Source of the DNA: Pseudomonas atagonensis
GTDB lineage: Bacteria; Pseudomonadota; Gammaproteobacteria; Pseudomonadales; Pseudomonadaceae
Assembly: GCF_011369485.1 (NCBI RefSeq)
Contig: NZ_VXCA01000025.1
Coordinates: forward strand, 1 to 64,000
Direction of reading: 5' to 3'
Length of the DNA: 64,000 bases
Below, piece after piece: positions 7,717-16,958 of the stretch; the stretch's first letter is position 1, and every line of letters starts with the position of its first letter. The translations under genes were made by a program, and so were the position numbers. The notes under the pieces were generated by a model, which ran no database searches, was not told where the DNA came from, and saw only the letters and a list, made by a program, of their open reading frames with translations.

Positions 7717-8880
7717 TCAGGCCTTGGCCCGGCTTTCCAGGACTTCAACGGCGGGCAGCACTTTGCCTTCGACGAATTCGAGGAACGCGCCACCGCCGGT
7801 GGAAATGTAGGAGATTTGCTCAGCCACGCCATATTTATCGATCGCAGCCAGAGTGTCGCCACCGCCAGCGATGGAGAATGCCGAGCTTTCAGCGATGGCC
7901 TGAGCCAGCACTTTGGTGCCGTTGCCGAACTGGTCGAATTCGAACACGCCGACCGGGCCGTTCCACAGAATGGTTTTCGACGACTTCAGCAGTTCGGCGA
8001 AGTTGGCTGCAGTTTGCGGGCCGATGTCCAGAATCATGTCGTCGGCAGCGACGTCGGCGATCAGTTTCACGGTCGCTTCGGCGCTTTCAGCGAATTCTTT
8101 GGCAACCACCACGTCAACCGGCAGCGGCACACTGACTTTGGCAGCGATGGCGCGTGCGGTGTCGAGCAGATCCGGTTCGTACAGCGACTTGCCGACCGGG
8201 TGACCGGCTGCGGCGAGGAAGGTGTTGGCGATGCCGCCGCCGACGATCAGTTGATCGCAGATCTGGCTCAGGCTGTTCAGCACGTCGAGTTTGGTCGACA
8301 CCTTGGAGCCGGCAACGATGGCAGCCATCGGCTTGGCCGGCGCGCCAAGGGCTTTGCCCAGCGCGTCCAGTTCAGCGGCCAGCAGCGGGCCGGCGGCGGC
8401 GACCTTGGCGAACTTGGCCACGCCGTGGGTCGAACCTTCGGCACGGTGAGCGGTGCCGAAGGCGTCCATCACGAACACGTCGCACAGCGCGGCGTATTGC
8501 TGGGCCAGTTCGTCAGCGTTCTTTTTCTCGCCCTTGTTGAAGCGTACGTTTTCGAACAGCACGATGTCGCCGGCCTTGACGTCAACACCGCCCAGGTAAT
8601 CGGCAACCAGCGGCACTTCGCGGTTCAGGGCCTTGCTCAGGTAGTCGGCGACTGGCTTGAGGCTGTTCTCGGCGGAGAACTCGCCTTCGGTCGGACGGCC
8701 AAGGTGCGAGCAGACCATCACGGCCGCACCTTTTTCCAGGGCCAGCTTGATGGTCGGCAGCGAAGCCAGGATACGCGCATCGCTGGTGACAACACCGTCC
8801 TTGACTGGGACGTTGAGGTCTTCGCGGATCAATACGCGCTTACCTTGCAGATCGAGGTCGGACATCTTCAACACGGTCAT
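7717..8880 (-). CDS. pgk: Phosphoglycerate kinase
   Basis: A 387-residue two-domain kinase that converts 1,3-bisphosphoglycerate and ADP to 3-phosphoglycerate and ATP. The substrate-binding block GKRVLIREDLNVPV is at residues 13-26, CSHLGRPTEG at about 58-67, and the C-terminal nucleotide-binding GGGDTLAAIDKYG at about 345. I chose ATG 8880, which has AGGAAGTG upstream and gives the usual pseudomonad length; three codons upstream is an alternative. It starts 12 bases after the epd stop codon and belongs to the tkt-epd-pgk unit. Confidence 0.97.
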   Translation of the reverse strand: MTVLKMSDLDLQGKRVLIREDLNVPVKDGVVTSDARILASLPTIKLALEKGAAVMVCSHLGRPTEGEFSAENSLKPVADYLSKALNREVPLVADYLGGVDVKAGDIVLFENVRFNKGEKKNADELAQQYAALCDVFVMDAFGTAHRAEGSTHGVAKFAKVAAAGPLLAAELDALGKALGAPAKPMAAIVAGSKVSTKLDVLNSLSQICDQLIVGGGIANTFLAAAGHPVGKSLYEPDLLDTARAIAAKVSVPLPVDVVVAKEFAESAEATVKLIADVAADDMILDIGPQTAANFAELLKSSKTILWNGPVGVFEFDQFGNGTKVLAQAIAESSAFSIAGGGDTLAAIDKYGVAEQISYISTGGGAFLEFVEGKVLPAVEVLESRAKA

Positions 8881-8892
8881 GGGTCGCACTTC

Positions 8893-9945
8893 CTACGGTT
8901 TTTTTGAAGTTGCTGTTTGCAGATAGTGTTCTGCAACGTCCAGCATTCGGTTGGCAAAACCCCACTCGTTGTCGAACCAGGCCAGGATGTTTACCAGTTT
9001 GGGGCCGGAAACACGGGTCTGACTGGCATCGACGATGGCCGAATGTGGGTCATGGTTGAAATCACAACTGGCGTGCGGCAGCTCGGTGTAGGCCAGCAGG
9101 CCTTTGAGCGGGCCGCTGGTGGCCGCCTCGCGCAGGATCCGGTTGACTTCATTGGCGTCGGTCGCCGTGGCGGTCTGCATCGTGATGTCGAGGCACGACA
9201 CATTGACCGTCGGCACGCGTACGGCTTTGGCCTGGATTCGTCCGGCAAGTTCCGGCAGCAGGCGCTCGATACCACGCGCCAGACCGGTGGACACCGGGAT
9301 CACCGACTGAAACGCCGAACGGGTGCGGCGCAGGTCTTCGTGGTGATAGGCGTCGATCACCGGCTGATCGTTCATCGCCGAGTGAATCGTGGTGATCGAC
9401 ACGTAATCGAGGCCAATCGCTTTATCCAGCAAACGCAACAGCGGCACGCCGCAATTGGTGGTGCAGGATGCGTTGGATACCAACAGTTCGTCACCGGTCA
9501 GGCAATCCTGATTGACGCCGTAAACGATGGTGGCATCGACATCCGCCTCGCTGGCCATCGGCTGCGAGAACAACACGCGTGGCGCGCCGGCGTCGAGAAA
9601 ACGCTGACCGTCTTCACGGGTGTTATAGGCACCGGAACATTCGAGCACCAGATCGACGCCCAGCGACGCCCAATCGATGCCTTCGGGGGTGGCGCTGCGC
9701 AGAACCTTCACGCAGTCGCCATTAATATGCAGACAATCGCCTTCAACCCTCACTTCGCCCGGAAAGCGGCCGTGGGTGGAGTCGAAGCGTGTCAGGTATT
9801 CGATGCTGGCCATGTCGGCCAGATCGTTGATTGCGACAATTTCAAACCCGGCCTTTTCGCCTCGCTCAAACAACGCACGCAAGACGCAACGACCAATCCG
9901 GCCGTAGCCGTTGAGTGCAACTTTGTAAGGACGCGGTTGAGGCAT
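8893..9945 (-). CDS. epd: Erythrose-4-phosphate dehydrogenase
   Basis: A 350-residue member of the glyceraldehyde-3-phosphate dehydrogenase family. The NAD-binding start VALNGYGRIGRCVLRAL and the catalytic SNASCTTNC are intact. Its place between tkt and pgk, together with motifs such as GRFPGEV, supports Epd over GapA. Epd oxidises erythrose-4-phosphate to 4-phosphoerythronate, the entry to pyridoxal phosphate synthesis. I chose ATG 9945 because the longer frame reads back into a REP element. The ribosome binding site is weak (GAGAACCCC). It is 138 bases downstream of tkt. A residual GAPDH role cannot be excluded. Confidence 0.93.
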   Translation of the reverse strand: MPQPRPYKVALNGYGRIGRCVLRALFERGEKAGFEIVAINDLADMASIEYLTRFDSTHGRFPGEVRVEGDCLHINGDCVKVLRSATPEGIDWASLGVDLVLECSGAYNTREDGQRFLDAGAPRVLFSQPMASEADVDATIVYGVNQDCLTGDELLVSNASCTTNCGVPLLRLLDKAIGLDYVSITTIHSAMNDQPVIDAYHHEDLRRTRSAFQSVIPVSTGLARGIERLLPELAGRIQAKAVRVPTVNVSCLDITMQTATATDANEVNRILREAATSGPLKGLLAYTELPHASCDFNHDPHSAIVDASQTRVSGPKLVNILAWFDNEWGFANRMLDVAEHYLQTATSKKP

Positions 9946-10000
9946 GGGGTTCTCGATTACCGTGGTGAATCCGTTAACGCGATATTGCCCGAACCGGCGC

Positions 10001-10059
10001 TTTCGCGAGCAAGCCCGCTCCCACAGGAAAATGCATTCCAATGTGGAAGCAGGCTTGTC
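10001..10059. repeat. REP pair between tkt and epd
   Basis: A canonical unit (cgcgagcaagcccgctccca) is followed 17 bases later by a diverged inverted unit (tgtggaagcaggcttgtc), forming a REP doublet inside the tkt-epd gap. As the genes on either side run in the same direction, a folded transcript here could set the relative expression of tkt and epd. Confidence 0.85.
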
Positions 10060-10083
10060 AGTCCAGACGACATCTTTTCTGGA

Positions 10084-12081
10084 TCAGTCTTCCAGCAGTT
10101 CTTCAGCCTGACCGAGGATGTTTTCCAGGGTGAAGCCGAACTCTTCGAACAGCGCTGGCGCCGGCGCCGACTCACCGTAAGTGGTCATGCCGATCACGCG
10201 ACCTTCCAGGCCCACGTACTTGAACCAGAAGTCGGCGTGAGCCGCTTCGATCGCGATACGTGCGCTGACCTGCAACGGCAGAACCGATTGCTTGTAACCC
10301 GCATCCTGAGCGTCGAACGCGCTGGTGCACGGCATGGAAACCACGCGTACCTTGCGGCCTTGTTCGGTCAGTTTGTCGTAGGCCTGAACGGCCAGACCGA
10401 CTTCCGAACCGGTAGCGATCAGTATCAGTTCTGGCTCGCCAGCGCAGTCCTTCAGCACGTAACCGCCACGGCTGATGTCGGCGATTTGACCGGCATCGCG
10501 GGTTTGATGCTGCAGGTTCTGACGCGAGAAGATCAGCGCCGACGGGCCGTCCTTGCGCTCCAACGCATTTTTCCAGGCCACGGCCGATTCAACGGCATCG
10601 GCTGGACGCCAGGTGTCGAGGTTCGGTGTGCTGCGCAGGCTGGTCAGTTGCTCGATCGGCTGGTGAGTCGGGCCGTCTTCGCCCAGACCAATGGAGTCGT
10701 GGGTGTAGACGTGGATCACACGCTGCTTCATCAGCGCGGACATGCGCACCGCGTTGCGGGCGTATTCCATGAACATCAGGAAGGTCGCGCCGTAAGGCAC
10801 CAGGCCACCGTGCAAGGCCACGCCGTTCATGATCGCGGTCATGCCGAATTCACGCACGCCGTAGTACATGTAGTTGCCGCTGGCATCTTCGGCGCTGACG
10901 CCTTTGCAGCCTTTCCACAGGGTCAGGTTGGAACCGGCCAGGTCAGCCGAGCCGCCCAGTACTTCTGGCAGCAACGGGCCGAACGCGTTCAGGGCGTTCT
11001 GGCTGGCTTTACGGCTGGCGATGGTTTCGCCTTTGGCAGCCACTTCAGCGATATAAGCCGAGGCTTTTTCCGAGAAGTCGGCTGGCAGCTCGCCGCTCAG
11101 ACGACGGATCAGTTCGTTGGCTTCGGTCGGGAAGGCTGCGGAGTAAGCAGCGAAACGCTGATCCCACTCGGCTTCGGCAGCGCGACCTTTTTCCTTGGCA
11201 TCCCACTCGGCATAAATGTCGGCCGGGATTTCGAACGGGCCGTGGTTCCAGTTTAACGCCTGACGGGTCAAAGCGATTTCCGCGTCACCCAACGGGGCAC
11301 CGTGGCAATCTTCCTTGCCTTGCTTGTTCGGCGAGCCGAAACCGATGGTGGTCTTGCAGCAGATCAGGGTCGGCAGCGGGCTCTTGCGAGCAGTCTCAAT
11401 GGCAGTCTTGATTTCTTCCGGGTCGTGACCGTCGACGTTGCGAATCACTTGCCAGTTGTAGGCTTCGAAACGCTTCGGCGTGTCATCGGTGAACCAGCCT
11501 TCGACTTCGCCGTCGATGGAGATGCCGTTGTCATCGTAGAAAGCGATCAGCTTGCCCAGGCCCAGCGTACCGGCCAAGGAAGCGACTTCGTGGGAAATGC
11601 CTTCCATCATGCAGCCATCACCCAGGAACACGTAGGTGTGATGGTCAACGATGTTGTGGTTCGGACGGTTGAACTGCGCGGCCAGCACTTTTTCTGCCAG
11701 CGCAAAACCGACGGCATTGGCAAGACCCTGACCCAGCGGGCCGGTGGTGGTTTCAACGCCCGGGGTGTAGCCGAATTCCGGGTGGCCCGGCGTGCGGCTG
11801 TGCAATTGACGGAATTGTTTCAGGTCGTCAATCGACAGGTCATAACCGGTCAGGTGCAGCAGCGAGTAGATCAACATCGAGCCGTGGCCGTTGGACAGCA
11901 CGAAGCGGTCACGGTCGGCGAACGATGGATTGCTCGGGTTGTGCTTGAGGTAGTCGCGCCAAAGCACTTCGGCGATATCTGCCATACCCATAGGGGCACC
12001 GGGATGGCCGCTGTTGGCTTTTTGCACGGCATCCATGCTGAGGGCACGAATGGCGTTGGCACGCTCACGACGGCTAGGCAT
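10084..12081 (-). CDS. tkt: Transketolase
   Basis: A 665-residue thiamine diphosphate enzyme of the pentose phosphate pathway that moves two-carbon ketol units between sugar phosphates. The cofactor motif begins GDGCMMEGISHE at about residue 153 and ends at DDNG. The N-terminal NSGHPGAPMGMA and the middle-domain THDSIGLGEDGPTHQPIEQL region carry the family's substrate and cofactor histidines. Length matches bacterial transketolases. AGGAG lies nine bases before the ATG. It is the first gene of the minus-strand carbon block and is divergent from sahR, with 258 bases between the start codons. Confidence 0.97.
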   Translation of the reverse strand: MPSRRERANAIRALSMDAVQKANSGHPGAPMGMADIAEVLWRDYLKHNPSNPSFADRDRFVLSNGHGSMLIYSLLHLTGYDLSIDDLKQFRQLHSRTPGHPEFGYTPGVETTTGPLGQGLANAVGFALAEKVLAAQFNRPNHNIVDHHTYVFLGDGCMMEGISHEVASLAGTLGLGKLIAFYDDNGISIDGEVEGWFTDDTPKRFEAYNWQVIRNVDGHDPEEIKTAIETARKSPLPTLICCKTTIGFGSPNKQGKEDCHGAPLGDAEIALTRQALNWNHGPFEIPADIYAEWDAKEKGRAAEAEWDQRFAAYSAAFPTEANELIRRLSGELPADFSEKASAYIAEVAAKGETIASRKASQNALNAFGPLLPEVLGGSADLAGSNLTLWKGCKGVSAEDASGNYMYYGVREFGMTAIMNGVALHGGLVPYGATFLMFMEYARNAVRMSALMKQRVIHVYTHDSIGLGEDGPTHQPIEQLTSLRSTPNLDTWRPADAVESAVAWKNALERKDGPSALIFSRQNLQHQTRDAGQIADISRGGYVLKDCAGEPELILIATGSEVGLAVQAYDKLTEQGRKVRVVSMPCTSAFDAQDAGYKQSVLPLQVSARIAIEAAHADFWFKYVGLEGRVIGMTTYGESAPAPALFEEFGFTLENILGQAEELLED

Positions 12082-12274
12082 CGCTGATCTCCTGGGTGTG
12101 AATAGATTGAAACGGAAAAAAGGAGGGCATTTTCCCTCACCGGAGCGCCTCGGGGCAATGACAGATAGTCATCCGGGGACGTTTTTCCCATGGTTGACGG
12201 CGGTTTCGACTGGTGAAACCTTTCCGCTGTTCGTTTGTAGAGTTAACCGTTTCGTGAGAAGTGCCATTTATCGA

Positions 12275-12300
12275 GCAATATCAAAACTTTTTGATATTGC
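12275..12300 (+). promoter_or_regulatory. Perfect 26-bp palindrome, candidate SahR operator
   Basis: Arms gcaatatcaaaa and ttttgatattgc are perfect complements around a two-base centre. The site is 40 bases before the sahR start and about 195 bases upstream of tkt. ArsR-family regulators bind palindromes of this kind, and metabolic regulators are often autoregulated, so this is a natural SahR site controlling sahR-metK. A second, shorter palindrome (gggatatccc) lies at 12308-12317. Binding is inferred. Confidence 0.65.
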
Positions 12301-12339
12301 CCTTGCGGGGATATCCCGCCGTCTCTAGACTGCCAGCCT

Positions 12340-13335
12340 ATGAACTTACGCGTGCCTTCCATTCGCCATGACGATTGCGACGAGCTGGCGGCCCTGTGCA
12401 AGGCCGGCGGCGATCCGCTGCGGCTGAATGTCTTGCGCGCGCTGGCCAACGATTCGTTCGGCGTGCTGGAGCTGGCGCAGATTTTCGGCATTGGCCAGTC
12501 CGGCATGAGTCATCACCTTAAAGTCCTGGCGCAAGCCGATCTGGTGGCGACTCGCCGTGAAGGCAATGCAATTTTCTATCGTCGCGCCCTGCCCCACTCC
12601 GAACTGTTGGGTGGCAAGCTGCACGCTGCATTGTTAGAAGAAGTCGACAATCTGGCGCTCCCGGAAGACGTCCAGGCGCGAATCGCACAGGTTCACGCCC
12701 AGCGAGCCGCCGCCAGCCAGGACTTTTTCGCCAGGGTCGCGGAGAAATTTCGCGCCCAGCAAGACTTGATCGCAGGCCTGCCGCAGTACCGTGACAGCGT
12801 GCTGGCCCTGCTCGACAAACTGAACTTCAATGGTGCTGCCACGGCCATTGAAGTCGGCCCCGGCGATGGTGCTTTTCTGCCGGAACTGGCACGCCGCTTC
12901 GGCACCGTAACCGCGCTGGACAACAGCCCGGCGATGCTCGAACTGGCGCGTCAGGTATGCGTTCGTGAACAACTGGCTAACGTCAGCCTGCAATTGGCCG
13001 ATGCATTGAACGGCACCAGCCTTCAGGCCGATTGCGTTGTACTGAACATGGTGTTGCACCATTTCGCCGCGCCGGCCGAAGCGCTCAAGCACATGGCCGG
13101 CCTGCTGCAACCGGGCGGTAGCCTGCTCGTGACAGAGTTATGTAGCCACAACCAGAGTTGGGCCAGGGAGGCCTGCGGTGATCTGTGGTTGGGGTTTGAA
13201 CAGGACGATTTGGCCCGTTGGGCCACCGCTGCGGGACTCGTTCCCGGGGAAAGCCTCTATGTAGGCTTACGTAATGGTTTCCAGATCCAGGTTCGCCATT
13301 TTCAGCGACCGGCTGGCGACACTCACCATCGGTAA
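12340..13335 (+). CDS. sahR: ArsR-family regulator fused to a SAM/SAH-binding methyltransferase-fold domain (SahR type)
   Basis: A 331-residue fusion. Residues about 15-90 form an ArsR winged helix (DPLRLNVLRALANDSFGVLELAQIFGIG, then SGMSHHLKVL), without an obvious metal-binding cysteine motif. Residues about 150-310 form a class I methyltransferase fold: motif I EVGPGDGAF at 171-179, then TALDNSPAMLELA and NMVLHHFAAP. Proteins of this design beside methyl-cycle genes are known as SahR and sense S-adenosylhomocysteine. The gene is 18 bases upstream of metK on the same strand. The start lacks a strong ribosome binding site. A 26-bp palindrome precedes it. The SAH-sensor role is inferred from family and neighbours. 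Confidence 0.87.
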   Translation: MNLRVPSIRHDDCDELAALCKAGGDPLRLNVLRALANDSFGVLELAQIFGIGQSGMSHHLKVLAQADLVATRREGNAIFYRRALPHSELLGGKLHAALLEEVDNLALPEDVQARIAQVHAQRAAASQDFFARVAEKFRAQQDLIAGLPQYRDSVLALLDKLNFNGAATAIEVGPGDGAFLPELARRFGTVTALDNSPAMLELARQVCVREQLANVSLQLADALNGTSLQADCVVLNMVLHHFAAPAEALKHMAGLLQPGGSLLVTELCSHNQSWAREACGDLWLGFEQDDLARWATAAGLVPGESLYVGLRNGFQIQVRHFQRPAGDTHHR

Positions 13336-13353
13336 ATTCAGGAAAACATCGAG

Positions 13354-14544
13354 ATGAGCGAATACTCCCTCTTCACCTCCGAGTCCGTGTCTGAAGGACA
13401 TCCGGACAAAATCGCCGACCAGATTTCCGATGCGGTGCTGGACGCCATCATCGCCCAGGACAAGCACGCACGCGTTGCGGTGGAAACCCTGGTCAAGACT
13501 GGCGTGGCTATCGTTGCCGGTGAAGTGACCACCAGTGCCTGGGTCGATCTGGAAGAGATCGTGCGTAACGTGATTCTCGACATCGGCTACAACAGCTCCG
13601 ACGTCGGCTTTGACGGCGCGACCTGCGGCGTGATGAACATCATCGGCAAGCAATCCCCTGACATCAATCAGGGTGTTGACCGTGCCAAGCCTGAAGATCA
13701 GGGCGCCGGCGACCAGGGTCTGATGTTCGGCTACGCCAGCAACGAAACCGACGTACTGATGCCAGCACCGATCACCTTCTCGCACCAGCTGGTACAGCGT
13801 CAGGCCGAAGCCCGTAAATCGGGTCTGCTGCCTTGGCTGCGCCCGGACGCCAAGTCGCAAGTGACTTGCCGTTACGAAGGCGGCAAGGTTGTCGGTATCG
13901 ACGCTGTTGTTCTGTCGACCCAGCATAACCCTGAAGTGTCGTACAAAGACCTGCGCGAAGGCGTGATGGAGCTGATCGTCAAGCACGTGCTGCCTGCCGA
14001 ACTGCTGAGCAAGGATACCCAGTTCCACATTAACCCGACCGGCCAGTTCATCATTGGCGGCCCGGTAGGTGACTGCGGTCTGACCGGTCGCAAGATCATC
14101 GTCGACAGCTACGGCGGCATGGCCCGTCACGGCGGCGGCGCGTTCTCCGGCAAGGATCCCTCGAAGGTTGACCGTTCGGCTGCCTACGCTGGCCGTTACG
14201 TTGCCAAGAACATCGTGGCTGCCGGCCTGGCCGAGCGTTGCGAGATTCAGGTTTCCTACGCGATCGGTGTGGCCCAGCCTACCTCGATCTCGCTGAATAC
14301 CTTCGGCACCGGCAAGATCAGCGATGACAAGATCATCAAGCTGGTACGTGAAGTGTTTGACCTGCGTCCATACGCAATCACTACCATGCTCGACCTGCTG
14401 CACCCGATGTACCAGGAAACTGCAGCGTACGGCCACTTCGGTCGCGCTCCGCAGACCAAGACTGTTGGCGAAGACACCTTCACCACCTTCACATGGGAAA
14501 AAACCGACCGCGCCGACGCTCTGCGTTCTGCTGCTGGTCTGTAA
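13354..14544 (+). CDS. metK: S-adenosylmethionine synthetase
   Basis: A 396-residue enzyme that makes S-adenosylmethionine from methionine and ATP. The N-terminal SESVSEGHPDKIADQISDA, the central GAGDQGLMFGYA and the P-loop-like GGGAFSGKDPSKVDRSAAY are all present and the length is standard. It follows sahR by 18 bases with AGGAAAA as the ribosome binding site, so it is very likely expressed from the sahR promoter and under SahR control. A strong terminator follows. With ahcY and metF at 24.5-27 kb it forms the methyl-cycle set of this window. Confidence 0.98.
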   Translation: MSEYSLFTSESVSEGHPDKIADQISDAVLDAIIAQDKHARVAVETLVKTGVAIVAGEVTTSAWVDLEEIVRNVILDIGYNSSDVGFDGATCGVMNIIGKQSPDINQGVDRAKPEDQGAGDQGLMFGYASNETDVLMPAPITFSHQLVQRQAEARKSGLLPWLRPDAKSQVTCRYEGGKVVGIDAVVLSTQHNPEVSYKDLREGVMELIVKHVLPAELLSKDTQFHINPTGQFIIGGPVGDCGLTGRKIIVDSYGGMARHGGGAFSGKDPSKVDRSAAYAGRYVAKNIVAAGLAERCEIQVSYAIGVAQPTSISLNTFGTGKISDDKIIKLVREVFDLRPYAITTMLDLLHPMYQETAAYGHFGRAPQTKTVGEDTFTTFTWEKTDRADALRSAAGL

Positions 14545-14561
14545 GCTTTCCCCGGCGGTAC

Positions 14562-14599
14562 AAAAAGCCCCGCACGGTTCGCGCCGTGCGGGGCTTTTT
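14562..14599 (+). terminator. Rho-independent terminator after metK
   Basis: Perfect 16-base arms aaaaagccccgcacgg and ccgtgcggggcttttt enclose a short loop and end in a T run, 17 bases after the metK stop. Confidence 0.95.
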
Positions 14600-14720
14600 C
14601 ATGTCTGAAAGCAAAGAGGCCCGCCGGTTCGACCAGACATACCCCGCAAAACACCCCGCCTGTCGAGTTCCATTTCGTCTTCTAACCTTCAAGCATTCCC
14701 CCTGAGCAAGGACGCTCACG

Positions 14721-16397
14721 ATGCTTGTCACACTGCGCCTGTTGTTTGTTTTCCTGCTGACCGCGCTCACCCTCAACGCCCATGGCCAGTGCCCGGACTG
14801 GCCCGCCCCCCGTGCTCAAAACGAAATCACCGCCCTGCAAAAGCAGATCGCACAGTGGGACGACGCCTACCACCGCGAAAGCCGCTCACCAATTGCCGAC
14901 GAACTCTACGACCAGTCGCACCTGCGCCTGAATGAATGGCAACGGTGCTTTGATTTGCCCTCGGCCATCGAGCCTTTACGTTCGGCCTCGGGCTCCGTGA
15001 CGCATCCCATCGCTCACACCGGGCTCGATAAGCTTCACAAAGCAGAGGATGTGCAAGCGTGGCTTCAAGATCGAAAGGATGTCTGGGTTCAACCCAAAGT
15101 CGATGGTGTCGCCGTAACCCTGATTTATCGAGGCGGAAATCTGCAGCAGGCGATCAGTCGCGGCGACGGGGTCAACGGCCAGGACTGGACGGCATCCGTA
15201 CGCAAGATCAAAGCGATTCCACAACGACTGCCCCAACCCGTGGACTTGCTGGTGCAGGGCGAACTGTATTGGCGTCTGAACGAACATGTGCAGGCGCGCG
15301 CCGGCAGCGTCAACGCAAGAGCGACGGTGGCCGGGCTGATGGGACGCAAGAAACTCAATGACGAACAGGCAACCGGCATCGGATTGTTTATCTGGGATTG
15401 GCCGCAAGGACCTGCGGACTTGCCCACACGCTTATCTGCGTTGGCAACTTTGGGCTTTCATGCCAACGAGCCTTACAGCCAACCCGTCAGCGACTTCGCC
15501 GATGCGCAGAAATGGCGCGACCATTGGTATCGCTCACCCCTGCCGTTTGCCAGCGACGGCGTGGTCTTGCGCCAGAGCCAGCGCCCACCCGCCGAACGCT
15601 GGGAGGCTCGCGCGCCTTACTGGGCCATCGCCTGGAAATATCCGTTCGCCCAGGCGCTGGCCGAAGTCCGCAAAGTCAGTTTCAAAGTCGGGCGCACCGG
15701 GCGCGTCACCCCGGTACTGGAGCTGTCACCGGTGATGCTCGATGACCGCCAGATCAAACGGGTCAGCGCCGGCTCGCTCAAGCGCTGGCAGGAACTGGAC
15801 ATCCGCCCCGGGGATCAGGTGGCAATCAGTCTGGCAGGGCTGACGATTCCGCGACTCGACAGCGTTGTGTTGCGAGCCACGGAACGCGCAGACATCAATA
15901 TCCCCGCCGCCAGCGACTTTCATGCCTTGAGCTGCTGGCAACCGACGCCCGGCTGCGAAAGTCAGTTTCTCGCGCGTCTGATCTGGCTCAGTGGCAAGCA
16001 AGGTCTGGCGATGCAACATGTCGGTCGTGGCACCTGGGAGAAACTTCTCGAAACAGGCCGCGTGAACAACCTGCTGGATTGGTTGACCCTCGACGCGCCA
16101 GAGCTTGCTAACATTGCCGGCTTCGGCGAGCGCAGCAGCGAGCGCCTGATCTACAGTTTTCACAGCGCCCGACAACGACCGTTCGCCCAATGGCTCAAGG
16201 GCCTGGGCTTGCCGCCAACGGGTCAGGCACAACTCGCCGATTCGTGGCAGGCGCTGGCACAACGTGACACCGAACATTGGCAGGCAGAACCCGGCATCGG
16301 CCCCGGTCGCGCGGCGCAATTGAGCGCGTTCTTTCGCGACCCGCAGGTGCTGGCCCTGAGTGAAACCTTACATGCCGCCGGAATCGACGGTTTCTGA
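14721..16397 (+). CDS. ligB: NAD-dependent DNA ligase LigB with N-terminal signal-like segment
   Basis: A 558-residue LigB-type ligase. The adenylated lysine is K126 in the motif PKVDG. The nucleotidyltransferase domain spans roughly 85-315, an OB fold follows (to about 395), then helix-hairpin-helix repeats (LANIAGFGERSSERL, then EPGIGPGRAAQL). Like other LigB proteins it lacks the C-terminal BRCT domain of LigA. Residues 1-22 (LRLLFVFLLTALTLNAHGQ) look like a cleavable signal peptide, odd for a DNA enzyme but also seen in E. coli LigB. It is read alone, before the DUF1090 gene. Its cellular role beside LigA is unclear. Confidence 0.93.
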   Translation: MLVTLRLLFVFLLTALTLNAHGQCPDWPAPRAQNEITALQKQIAQWDDAYHRESRSPIADELYDQSHLRLNEWQRCFDLPSAIEPLRSASGSVTHPIAHTGLDKLHKAEDVQAWLQDRKDVWVQPKVDGVAVTLIYRGGNLQQAISRGDGVNGQDWTASVRKIKAIPQRLPQPVDLLVQGELYWRLNEHVQARAGSVNARATVAGLMGRKKLNDEQATGIGLFIWDWPQGPADLPTRLSALATLGFHANEPYSQPVSDFADAQKWRDHWYRSPLPFASDGVVLRQSQRPPAERWEARAPYWAIAWKYPFAQALAEVRKVSFKVGRTGRVTPVLELSPVMLDDRQIKRVSAGSLKRWQELDIRPGDQVAISLAGLTIPRLDSVVLRATERADINIPAASDFHALSCWQPTPGCESQFLARLIWLSGKQGLAMQHVGRGTWEKLLETGRVNNLLDWLTLDAPELANIAGFGERSSERLIYSFHSARQRPFAQWLKGLGLPPTGQAQLADSWQALAQRDTEHWQAEPGIGPGRAAQLSAFFRDPQVLALSETLHAAGIDGF

Positions 16398-16494
16398 CTA
16401 CGCAATCCCGGCGCGCCGGGAACCCATCGGCCACCGAGGCGCTCCAACAGCGCAGTGCCTGACCGACCCGATTGCCTTTGCACATGGAGCTTTT

Positions 16495-16890
16495 ATGAAA
16501 TTTCTTGCACCGCTCGCCATGCTCACCCTCTGCGGCATGATGGCTACGCCCGTAATGGCTGACGAAGATGCCCCGGGCCTGACCGGTTGCGCTGCCAAAA
16601 AGCAGGGCATCATCAATCAGATCGAACAGGCCAAATCCCGCGGCAACACCGATCAGCAGGCCGGCCTGCAAACGGCTCTGGATGAGGTGACGAAGAACTG
16701 CACCGACGCCGGTCTGAAGAAAGAACGCGAAAACAAAGTGCTTGAGGCCAAGCACGAAGTCAGCAAACGCCAGGCCGACCTCGACAAAGCCATGAAGAAG
16801 GGTGATCCGGAGAAGATCAACAAGCGCAAGGACAAACTCGCCGAATCGCGCAAGGAGCTGCAGGACGCGCTGGACGAAATCGACAAGTAA
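16495..16890 (+). CDS. DUF1090 periplasmic protein (YqjC-like)
   Basis: A 131-residue exported protein. Residues 1-22 are a signal peptide ending in MA before DE. The mature part starts with the DUF1090 pattern LTGCAAKKQGIINQIEQAK, with a second cysteine in TKNCTDAGLKKERENKV, so one disulfide is possible. The C-terminal half is a charged coiled coil rich in Lys and Glu. The start at 16495 follows GGAGC; longer frames read back into ligB. Members are small periplasmic proteins of unknown function. Confidence 0.88.
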   Translation: MKFLAPLAMLTLCGMMATPVMADEDAPGLTGCAAKKQGIINQIEQAKSRGNTDQQAGLQTALDEVTKNCTDAGLKKERENKVLEAKHEVSKRQADLDKAMKKGDPEKINKRKDKLAESRKELQDALDEIDK

Positions 16891-16958
16891 TCAACCGCAT
16901 TAAAAATGTGGCCGAACGAAGATCCCCTCGCCACAACGATAATCAACAGCCACAGGCA

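Noticed and set aside
8880..8893. A hidden promoter between epd and pgk
   Set aside because: The 12-base gap only holds the pgk ribosome binding site.
10942..12087. Long open frames on the strand opposite tkt, ahcY, rhlE, chpA and other large genes
   Set aside because: They are by-products of high GC and biased codon use; they lack ribosome binding sites and recognisable domains, while the overlapped genes are certain.
13336..13353. A SAM riboswitch before metK
   Set aside because: Only 18 bases separate sahR and metK, too short for any known SAM riboswitch class.
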